64,000 nucleotides of DNA from Pyropia yezoensis (Eukaryota > Rhodophyta > Bangiophyceae > Bangiales > Bangiaceae), in the NCBI GenBank assembly GCA_009829735.1, contig CM020619.1, forward strand, positions 16,001,816 through 16,065,815, read 5' to 3'. Below, one piece after another: positions 56,009-64,000 of this stretch; the first letter of the stretch is position 1, and the number at the start of each line of letters is the position of its first letter. A program made the translations under genes and the position numbers. The notes beneath the pieces are model-generated. The model saw only the letters and a list, made by a program, of their open reading frames with translations, searched no databases and had not been told where the DNA came from.

Positions 56009-57573
56009 TCGCTTCCCGCCGACTTGGCGTCCGAATCTGAGGGCGAAGGGGAAAACGACGAGTCCGAGGACGACGTGTCCGCTTCCTTTGCCGAGGGTGT
56101 GGCGACCGCGACGACCGGTCGAGACCCACCCTCGCGGCGTGAACGTACTTAGTTCGTAGCCGACGTCTTACTCGCATTCCTAACAAATTGTTGGATGCGG
56201 TTACTCAACTTGGGGCAATCATATGCCCAGTGTCCATCGAAGTTGCAGTTCCAGCACCGATTTTCTGGTCCCGGGGGGGTCTTCTCGACTGGGGAAGACG
56301 GAGAGGTACCCTGGGAAGTTCCCACGGCAGCTACCACCCTCTCCTTGCGGATTCGGCGCGCATCCCTCAGCTCTCTGGCCTGGCGCGCCTCCTCACGTTC
56401 CTTGGCCAACTGGGCCTGACGCTCCCGTCGTTGTTCCTCCCGCAACTTGCGGTAGGCCTCACCTCTGCGGTAAGCGAACCTAGCCAACTCGGCCAGGGTC
56501 GCCCGGGCAGTGTTATGCTCCAGGGTCTCCATCCGGACTGACCAATGGAGTCCCTCTACAAACCGACTCTTCATCACAGCTTGTGGAAGAAGAAACCCAC
56601 AAAGATTGTTGAGTTTACGGACTCGCTCCGCAAAGGACAACTCGTCCTCCGCCTCTTCCTGATGGGCTTGCGGAAACTCCTCAACTTGAGAAGCCTACGC
56701 TGCTTCATCCACCATGGCTCTCAACAACCAGTTGAAGAGCTCCAAATAGGACGTCACCTCACCAGCGCCTCCACTTGAGGAGCTGGGCATGACGGACATA
56801 AGTTCTGTCCGCAGGTCCCCCTTCGTGAATTCCTGTAGCATGTAAAAAGCCATGCCTTCACTTATGGCATTGTCGTCACAGGCTTTTGCGAAACGACGTA
56901 GAAACTCAAAGACACGGAGGGGGGGAGTTTCATCCCACTCCGCTTTGTGCCCAAAAGAAGGAAGTGCATTCTTCTTGGCACGGCCCATGGCTCGGGGCTG
57001 GTCAGGACCACACGCCACCGACTTGTTGTGGAGGGCGTAGGTCTCACAGTCAAAGATCATCTGGTAGCCCGGGTTGGCTACCTGGACCTTAGGAGGCACC
57101 TCACGTTGAGGGAACAGCCGCTGTGGCACTGGGGTAAGTTCACCCTCAGTGCCCATAGTCTGGCGCGGCGAGCTTGGTGTAGCCGCCGGCGTTTCCGGGG
57201 GAAACTCCCCCGTGAAGGGCGTACGCCCCACTGAGTATGGTGTGGCTCCTTTGTTGGGAGTCACAGATGTCGCCCCCTGTTTGGGGCGACCTGAAATAGG
57301 CGTGAGGAGGGATTCCCCCTGCGCCTGCAGGCTCGAAAGCCCCGATCCGGTCTGGACATTAAGGCCATCTGGCAAACTCGCCACAATGAGATTCAGAATA
57401 GTATTCGTCATCGTGACCACCAGGTCCGGCATGGTCTGCCGCAACACATTGGTCGCCTCCCGACGGACAGTTTCGGCAAGGAGTGGATTGTCGACTCCAG
57501 TTGAGTCTCGGTCCGCCTCCGGGAGTCCACCTGAGGGGTAACCACGTTCCTCAGGGGTCTCAACCGGGGGCAT
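56005..57573 (-). CDS. gag: gag of gypsy B, with in-frame TAG and TAA
   Basis: ATG chosen at 57571-57573 (MPPVETPEERGYPSGG). The frame is open a little further upstream to a TGA near 57690, so a longer non-ATG start is possible. The gag core (VFEFLRRFAKACDDN, VTSYLELFNWLLRAM) aligns with gypsy A gag. TAG at 56695 falls inside this aligned region. The CCHC knuckle CWNCNFDGHWAYDC is at about 56200-56241. TAA at 56149 is followed by 47 further codons rich in Ser/Asp, ending in TGA 56005-56007. That TGA overlaps the pol ATG by one frame (ATGA). The tight overlap is good evidence that 56149 is not the true end. Confidence 0.8.
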
Positions 57574-58072
57574 GGGCGCGAGCCCATCGCCGACCAGCGG
57601 AGGTTCCGCCGTCCTCCGAAAGCCTAGTTGGCGACGGCTCCGAGTCAAAGTTGGCTCCAACCCGAGTGGAACCCGCGGAGACAGTCTTCACCCCGTTGGG
57701 ACGTTCCCGTTGAGTATACCACACGGTGGCCAGACTTCGGCCCACCCCCATCAGAAGTGTCACCCTAGCGAACTCCCGACTGAGTCGGGGTGGCCTGTTG
57801 CCCGCCCGCACTTCCAGTCCTGCTGGCTTGTGGGATCTATTGTCCCTCTGCGACCCCAGGTAAACCCACCTGTGTATCACCAGTATTCAAATGCACTGAA
57901 GTAGGTGCGTCACCCGTGTACTCCCCGGACGACGGGGGATCCGAGCTAGCCATGTTGGCTAACGATCCGTATGACACGGTCCAAGTCCACCGTTTCTCTG
58001 AGACAGAGGGCCCCCTACACCTGGGTGCACCCGGAGGTAAAGTTTACCTCTGTCCCCTGCTGCTCCACCAAA

Positions 58073-58541
58073 TGTGGCAAAAACCACTCGCACACACGGC
58101 ACCCAAGTTGGGGCGGTGTACAAGGGCTGCCTCCCGTGTCGGGGGAACCGGAAGACGTCCAAGTCGCACACACTCTATCCCTGTTGTGGGACAATCCCCC
58201 CACTGACAAACAAGAAGATGGTGTGTGGGCCAACAGTTTCTTGGTCGGGACGGGGACGCAGGGCCAAGCCCCACAGTCCCTCCCCTTATCCCCCCAGGGT
58301 CCCCTCAGAATCTCGCCACTCAGAATCTCCCACCCCAGCACCTGCCCACCGGGCCTCACGAAAATTCAAGACGATAAATGCATGAAACCCTCAAATCCAA
58401 GTTGGATTTACTACGAAGCTAACTATCCCAAACTTAGGGAATATGGACCCAAATGCAGGGGGAGGAACGGATCAGGCTAGTGGCCTGCCGCCCCTTGGAT
58501 GGCACGTGTTGCCCCCCTACCTGGGGGCCAATACTGCCACA
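58073..58541 (-). repeat. 5' LTR of gypsy B
   Basis: 469 bp, partner 38438-38906. Confidence 0.9.
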
Positions 58542-58546
58542 GCCGG

Positions 58547-59064
58547 TGCATGTCCTCGTCATCCGAGGGGTCTTCGACCCCAGCACGGGGGACAGTACCG
58601 CTCGCAGTTGCCACTGTGTGCCACCGCGACCCGGATGCAAAGCGCATTACCCGACCACGACTGAAGGAAGCACGCGGTACTGCTACGAACCGCTTCAGTA
58701 CCCACACGGCTTCATAGACCCCGTGCGCGATGCTATCGTGCAGCCAGCGAGTGCGGGAATGTAGCTTGGGTTGGCCCACTCTGTCACACAGATAGACCGG
58801 ATCCATGTCAACCATAAGCCGGCAATGGTGCTTGCACCAGTCGACAAGAACAACCCATGTCCCAGAGCCTAGCAAGAGCCCGCTCCTGCCCTCCAGGGAA
58901 TGCAGGACAAACAGATCGCGCAAGGACCCAAGGACGTCGACGACAACCCCACAAGGATACGGCAAAGATGGTGAAGACGTCTCTCCTCGTGCTACCGCCA
59001 ACGCGGCACGCTCTGCAAAGATTGTGACAAGGTTGACCACCTCTACAGAATCACTTGACGGCAT
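58547..59064 (-). CDS. N-terminal piece of the methylase-SET gene
   Basis: ATG at 59062-59064 (MPSSDSVEVVNLVTIFAERA); the frame is open upstream to about 59193 with only a GTG. It reads SDDEDMHR up to the gypsy B insertion and, with one GCCGG removed, continues in frame as QRNAWLVPVPADEDVDLR in 35071-38437. The segment looks globular (WVVLVDWCKHHCRLMVDMDP, HSRTRWLHDSIAHGVYEAVW) but no domain is recognised. The palindrome cluster at 59314-59550 lies just upstream and could hold the promoter. Confidence 0.65.
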
Positions 59065-59313
59065 GGCGGTGACGCAGAGGAGGGGCGACAAACCGCGGAA
59101 GAAAACGCAGCCAAGGTCGCACCGTGCCGACAGTAGACGTTGAGAGGAACGGCGATGACGGTGCCGAGAGGAGACCGGCAAGGAGACTGACACTGGTCGT
59201 ATCTTAAGAACAAATGAATTTGCTTCCAGTACAGGGAACGCCTAGTCCGAGTTGTCCATTACCAACATATCTACCAAGCATTAAAAAGAATTACAGCATC
59301 GGAACCATGAGTT

Positions 59314-59550
59314 TGTTATGTTCATAACATCACGAGGTGTCAGAGCACCCGCGCCGAGCCCGTGCTCGCGTTATGTACATAACGCGTCTCACGGGATTGC
59401 AATGCAGTTTGGCCCCGGTGGGGCGATTTTGCGCAACGACGCAGCGGCGGGCTTGTCCACCCTTCCTTGCTGTGCAAATGTAATTTTGTCAGATGTTTCT
59501 CGCCCCGTCGCACGAGCGCCCGTCCAGTGGTCGCGTTATGTACATAACGC
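59314..59550. repeat. Palindromes (GCGTTATGTACATAACGC), right cluster
   Basis: Exact 18-mers at 59368-59385 and 59533-59550. A diverged copy (TGTTATGTTCATAACA) lies at 59314-59329 and a weak one near 59655. The cluster is in the 5' flank of the methylase-SET gene, 44 kb from the left cluster (about 14.5 kb if the retrotransposons are removed). Confidence 0.85.
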
Positions 59551-59812
59551 GAACCAGGGATTGTGCTCAAAGACAAGAGGCACGCACGCCGACAGTGTCG
59601 TGTCATCAGCAGCGTGATTGTGTCGTGGACAGTGCGGCGAGCCGTCCAGAGTTCTCGTTATGAAAATCGAGACCTGGAACGTGGGCGTGAACACCTCGCC
59701 GAGACATTACCACATGACAAAGCCAACGGGCCACGTCCTTCACCTTTCCACAAACGACAGAAAACAACACTACCAAAGCAGTCGTAGACAAGAGAGACAA
59801 CGCTGTCAAGTA

Positions 59813-60040
59813 CTACACCACCCTCGGCGACCCTTGAGGATCGTAGTCTTCATCCGACGAGCTAGACTGCTGAGAGTCCTCTGCATCATCTTGATCATCC
59901 TTGTCCCGGGACGAGATGTCTGACATGTCCGCCCCTTGTGCAGGGTGGGCATCTTCCACGTCACTGGCGTACACCATTTCGCCACAATTCTTGCACTTGC
60001 TCGGCTCGAGACACGGGGCGCCAGTGCCCTCACCAAACAA
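59813..60040 (-). other. Open acidic extension after the DSBH-like gene
   Basis: In the same frame directly after TGA 60041-60043. It encodes a CKNCGEMVYASDVEDAH zinc-ribbon-like segment and a tail of Asp/Ser (SSSSDEDYDP), ending in TAG. Either a readthrough extension, part of a longer gene broken by TGA, or chance; no own ATG. Confidence 0.4.
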
Positions 60041-61300
60041 TCACCCAGGGACCTTGTATATGGCGTTCTGCAGCGGCTCGTCAAAACGTTGTAGGTAGAG
60101 GTGCAGCCGGATGGAGTGCGAGTAGGACAGCAATGCCAGCGCGACGCGCAGTCGCCAGAGATCGTCCTCGTGACCGGCACCACAGTGAGCAACGTCCGCG
60201 CGGACGACGAGGAGACCACCAGCAGGCACAACCACCCTCTCAGGTCTCACCAGACGCGGGACATCCAGCTTCTTCTCCAGGCGATGGACAACGTGAAAGC
60301 TGCCGGGATACACGACCACAGTGAACCCATCCTTACCGGCCGCCATGGCAGAGTAGTTGGGGCTGCGCGGGCGCGAGAACGTCTGCAGCGGCGCTTGGCG
60401 GCTGTCGTCGGCATTCTGGTCAGTAGGGGGGTCTGGTTTCTCGGCACGGACAGTGGCGCCCACGTGTGGCTGTTGCCGCACCGCTCGAGAGGTGGTGAGC
60501 AATACTCGGGCGCCGGACTTGGGCACCCGCACCAGCGGGCGCTCATTAAGCTGCTGCGCCGTCTGTGCACCGACCAGCACTTGTTGAGCCATGGCAGCCA
60601 TCAGCATGTTACAGTGCAGCTTGGTATTGTACAAGTCGTCCGCGTCCTTATCGTTCCCATTGGCGGCCAGAGCCAACTGTCGCACGGTGAGCCGCCCCTG
60701 ACCACGTTTCATTGCGGTTTCGTCGACCTTGCCAAGGTCGACGTTGTGGATGGGCGTCCTCATCGGGTCGTCGACCTTGAGGGCGGCTTCACCCGGAAAC
60801 TTGTTGATCACAGAATGAAGAAAGTCGCCGACGGGGTCCATTTTGGTCGGGGGAGTGGATGATCCAGACGAGACGGCAGTGCCGTCGACGCCGACTTCCG
60901 CGCCACCACCACCCTCCACACGGGTCATGCAGGTCATCGCGTGCTTGACCACCGTCCAGCCTCGCTCGACAAGCTCGGTCCCGTACTGGATCCGCACTAG
61001 GCTGGTCAGCTGCAAACGGGTGTCGGTGATATGTCGATCGCGCTCCACCGCGGCGGGGGGGGCGCTGGGCACGTCCAGGGCCAGGTATGTGTAGTCAAGG
61101 AGCGCCAAGCCACAGTTACACATGAGCATCTCGGCCGCATTACCCATTGCGTCCCACGTGGACCGTGGAACGAAGTCGCGGCTCTGGTGCTCCAGGGGCA
61201 GCAGGAGAGCAAAGGGCGGCAGCAGCGTCCGCACAGCAGTATCACGGGGCCCGGAAGAGAGGTCCAATGCCCGGGGCTTCTCCTTGGCCGCCTCCTTCAT
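60041..61300 (-). CDS. Protein with double-stranded beta-helix-like C-terminus
   Basis: ATG at 61298-61300 overlaps the TGA of the ParB-domain gene (ATGA, -1 frame); stop TGA 60041-60043; 419 codons. N-terminal half alpha-helical (STWDAMGNAAEMLMCNCGLA, GWTVVKHAMTCM). C-terminal part has VVVYPGSFHVVHRL, then VVVPAGGLLVVRADVAHCGAG and later IRLHLYLQ. That arrangement of a late conserved His, G-rich turn and basic residue before a beta strand resembles cupin/2-oxoglutarate Fe(II) oxygenase folds. No clear HxD pair is seen, so activity is doubtful. The overlap with the ParB gene suggests co-translation or a frameshift fusion. Confidence 0.5.
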   Translation of the reverse strand: MKEAAKEKPRALDLSSGPRDTAVRTLLPPFALLLPLEHQSRDFVPRSTWDAMGNAAEMLMCNCGLALLDYTYLALDVPSAPPAAVERDRHITDTRLQLTSLVRIQYGTELVERGWTVVKHAMTCMTRVEGGGGAEVGVDGTAVSSGSSTPPTKMDPVGDFLHSVINKFPGEAALKVDDPMRTPIHNVDLGKVDETAMKRGQGRLTVRQLALAANGNDKDADDLYNTKLHCNMLMAAMAQQVLVGAQTAQQLNERPLVRVPKSGARVLLTTSRAVRQQPHVGATVRAEKPDPPTDQNADDSRQAPLQTFSRPRSPNYSAMAAGKDGFTVVVYPGSFHVVHRLEKKLDVPRLVRPERVVVPAGGLLVVRADVAHCGAGHEDDLWRLRVALALLSYSHSIRLHLYLQRFDEPLQNAIYKVPG

Positions 61301-63999
61301 ACTGTCCGGGATGTCGGGTACGGTATCCTCATTGGCCTGGTCGTCGTCCTCCTGAGAGCCTCCTGGAACACATGGACGCCCTTTGTGACAGTGCGCTTGC
61401 GTGCAATCGCCCCATGACCGCCACCTTGTCCACGGCCACTCCCTCCACTGCCAGCGCTTTCGCGGCCACCGGGAGCACCAGCACCACTCTTCCCCTTCTT
61501 TCGCGGCGCCGTCCGGCGACGCTTCTTTTTGGGCGGTGGCACAGGCGCTCCACCACTAGAATCAGAATCGTTCTCTTCCGAAGGTGGTTTGCGCGGGCGC
61601 GTGAGTCGGTTTGACTTGCGAACGCCCCCGTCGCCGGCGGCACCGTCGCCATCTATGGCCGGCTCCTCGGGGCCGGCTGTGCCCGCAACGTCAGGCACAG
61701 TGGGTGCCTCGTCCCCGCCCTCGCCACCGTCACCGCCGCCCCCACCGCCCCCGCCGTCGCCACCGTCACCACCACGCCCGCCGTCGCCACCGCCCCCGCC
61801 GTCGCCACCGCCCCCACCGTCGCCACCGTCGCCATTGTCGTCACGGTCGCCACCGTCACCACCGTCGCCACCGTCGCCACCGTCACCACCAGCGGCCCCG
61901 TCGGCGCCGGTCACGTGGTCGCCTCCAACCTCGCCATCACCTCCGCCACCGACCCCACCATCACCTCCACCATCTCGGCTCCCAGCTCCGCTCCCGGCTC
62001 CACCCCCAGCACCGTCGCCGTCACCATCGCCACCGGTGGTACGGCGACCCATGCGGGCATCGGCATCAGGCCTGGTCCCCGCGACGTCACTATTGCCACC
62101 CCCTTCACGCAAACCGGCCCTGGTAGCCGCCGGCGCCGTACCCGACGCGGTGGCTGAATCGGTAGGGAGGGGGCGGTCCTGCTTTTCCGGGGAAGGGGTT
62201 ATGAAGGCCCGCAACTTGGCTGCCCACTCGGGGAAGAAGAGCTCGTGAAACGATAGGTCTTCCACAGACCGGACAGGGTCTTCTGCACCACCCGACGCCG
62301 CCGTGCCCCTGATTCCGGGTCGACCCTTGCCCTTGCCCTTGCCGCCGTCACCGCCACGCGCAGCCAAGACGGCTCGAGCCGGTGGCTGTGGAGCGTCGTA
62401 CTTGGTGAGGACCAACACCTGGAGCTCGTCCAGCAGCAAGAGGTTCAGTCGGCGACGCTTCTGCTTCTAAACGTCCGTCAGAGGCCCTCTGTGTGTGAAA
62501 ACGGCACACCCAGCCGTCAGCGCCTGCGCCTCTGCAATTGCACGGTCCTTGGCCGATGCCATGCGAAGAAGGGTGCGCCGCAACTTCGCTTCGTTGATCG
62601 CGAAGCGCACGAAATAGACAAGAGTAGCAAAGAACGCAGAGTCGGTGCCCCGTGTCAGCCGCCGGATGGCAGTGTTGCCCGCGTTGCGACGACCTGTCTA
62701 CTCCCAACCGACCTGGAGCATCCACAGGCGCACCTCATTGCAGTACACCAGCGGTACGCCCCCCAAAGTGCAAAGTGCCGGAGACGCACACGACTCGGTC
62801 GACAAGGCGTGCTCGCCCCGTGAGCCCACAGAGACGGTGATGCACTTGATAATGTATTCGCCAGACCGCTCGTCCTCAATGTAGATCAGGGCAATCTTGA
62901 TCATGCGTCGCAAGACGGTCTTGCCAATACGGGCCGTTTCCGGGCCGCCCCTGGCGGTCGCGTCGTCTTGGTCCTCTTGTTCACGGTCCACCTCATCGGA
63001 CTCACGGTGAGCAAGGTCCACGTCCATGCGGTCCTGCTTGCGGTTGTCCATGTATTTGTAGAAGATGCGAATGAGGTCCGACATACTGTGCTGGAACAGA
63101 GACTGCTTCTTGCCCAAAGATTGGCGGTCGTTGTACTCTCGTAGCCAGCTTGTAATGAAGTGGATGTTGTCCACGTCGCTCATCTCCTTGGCCTTGGCGG
63201 CCGTCGAGTTGGCGCGCGCCCCCAACGTGAGGGCCAACATTAGCGTCAAGGGTTGCCCGTCACGCCGAACGATTACCGCCTTTTGCACCTCACCGACAGC
63301 GTTGGAGTGCCCTTCCTTGTGCAGCTCCCGCAGCGCCGTCAGTCGATGAGCGCCGTCCACGAGTAAAAAGCTATCCTCGGCCCCGGGACACTCTGGGTTT
63401 GCGCATACGGATATCATTCCGTACGTGGTCGTATAACCAAAGTCGCGGTACGACCGCAGCTGTTCGTCGACAGTGCCGCGGTTGATAGTACGCACCGTCC
63501 GCGGGGCAATGCGAATGGTTTCGATCGGTACATACAGCTTCGTCGCGATAACGTACTCGCTGGTAGGACCGACCCATGTAGGCGCCGACGCCGCCACCAC
63601 GCCACTGTCCATATGCGGTACTGGAACATCCCCTGGTGCTGTTGGCAGCTGCTCATCGTCAGACGGGGCCCAAGAGTTGCTGTCAGAACGACTGTCATCA
63701 GCGACGCCACGGCCATGGCCGTCTCCACCACTGCCCGGTCCGCCGGACCCACTCGCTCCGCCGGTGCCAGTACGACGACCAGAGCTGCCGCCAGCGATGC
63801 CACGACCGTCGCCGTCTCCACCACCGCTTGGTCGGCCCGCCCCATCCGCTCCCGCTGATGCACCACCTCCGCCACCACCACCGCCACCACCACCGCCACC
63901 CCGACCGTCACTTCGATCGTCACGCTCGGCGCTACGACTGCGACCACGCTCAGCGTCACGGGAAGTCGTGCGAGGTCGGTCAGCCCCGGCATCGGCCCG
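61297..63999 (-). CDS. ParB/Srx-domain protein, truncated by the window edge, with two in-frame TAG
   Basis: The frame is open from the right edge (63999) to TGA 61297-61299. The N-terminal part is Arg/Ser then Gly-rich low complexity; ATG at 63610-63612 (MDSGVVAASAPTW) is the first ATG. ParB/Srx fold: LYVPIETIRIAPRTVRTINR, then LLVDGAHRLTALREL (about 63310-63360), the GxHR-like nuclease/NTPase motif, followed by helices to YNDRQSLGKKQ. Past VGWE there is TAG 62698; reading continues (AFFATLVYFVRFAINEAKLR) to a second TAG at 62467, then KQKRRRLNLLLLDELQVLVL and an acidic-Gly linker (about 61700-62100). The basic tail contains KKKRRRTAPRKKGKSG (nuclear-localisation-like). Probably a nuclear DNA-binding or nuclease protein (inference). 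Confidence 0.6.
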
Positions 64000-64000
64000 A

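Larger units (their letters stand above)
38438..58541 (-). mobile_element. Ty3/gypsy LTR retrotransposon B, containing nested gypsy C
   Basis: 20104 bp in place, about 9.4 kb without gypsy C. LTRs of 469 bp at 38438-38906 (its 3' LTR) and 58073-58541 (its 5' LTR), ends TGTGGCA...TGCCACA. TSD GCCGG at 38433-38437 and 58542-58546. Primer-binding-like stretch TTTGGTGGAGCAGCAGGGG on the minus strand just inside the 5' LTR, as in gypsy A and C. Gene order on the minus strand: gag, pol with chromodomain, then an oppositely oriented gene (39287-41308). Confidence 0.92.

Noticed and set aside
59606-59809. Minus-strand 67-codon ORF after the acidic extension
   Set aside because: In frame with the upstream genes only if TAG 59813 is sense; no domain, and it runs toward the palindrome cluster, so probably non-coding.
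61529-62248. Plus-strand Pro/Ser-rich ORF
   Set aside because: Shadow of the Gly/Asp-rich linker of the ParB-domain gene on the minus strand.

Overview
The window is eukaryotic, very GC-rich, gene-sparse and packed with transposable elements. Five units can be read from left to right. (1) 88-7353: a non-LTR retrotransposon of the restriction-like-endonuclease (RLE) type. It is bounded by 62-bp direct repeats and followed by a fragment resembling the C-terminus of a UBR1-type ubiquitin ligase. (2) 8052-12308 (minus): a 1418-residue protein with zinc knuckles and a TnpB/Fanzor-like zinc-ribbon/RuvC tail. (3) 15.4-31.9 kb (minus): a very large Sen1/UPF1-like helicase gene split by an 8951-bp Ty3/gypsy element (gypsy A, TSD AGGTG). 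(4) 33.3-59.1 kb: a coiled-coil gene (plus) and a minus-strand gene joining a beta-class DNA adenine methyltransferase to a SET domain. The second gene is split by gypsy B (38438-58541, TSD GCCGG), which is itself split by gypsy C (41531-52250). (5) 59.8-64.0 kb (minus): a ParB/Srx-domain gene overlapping (ATGA) a gene with a double-stranded beta-helix-like domain. It runs off the right edge.

The most important observation concerns the genetic code. At least 17 in-frame TAG or TAA codons lie inside otherwise continuous coding frames, in at least six independent genes or elements. Two of them fall where a sister element in this same window has Gln. Well-defined gene ends, including stop/start overlaps, are nearly all TGA. 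The simplest reading is that UAA and UAG encode Gln and UGA is the only stop. That code is known in some ulvophycean green algae, ciliates and diplomonads. The GC-rich base composition and chromodomain gypsy elements would suit an alga, but this is inference. The main alternative is C-to-T decay of Gln codons.

Other points: in all three gypsy elements the gag stop and pol start overlap as NTGA (ATGA in B, TTGA in A and C). Gypsy B and C carry a homologous antisense gene between pol and the 3' LTR. The RLE element has a 33-nt perfect palindrome over its ORF1/ORF2 junction. Arrays of the palindrome GCGTTATGTACATAACGC occur at 14.7-15.1 kb and 59.3-59.6 kb. They flank the helicase / coiled-coil / methylase-SET block and may mark the ends of a larger unit or be shared regulatory sites. 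No rRNA, tRNA or CRISPR was recognised.
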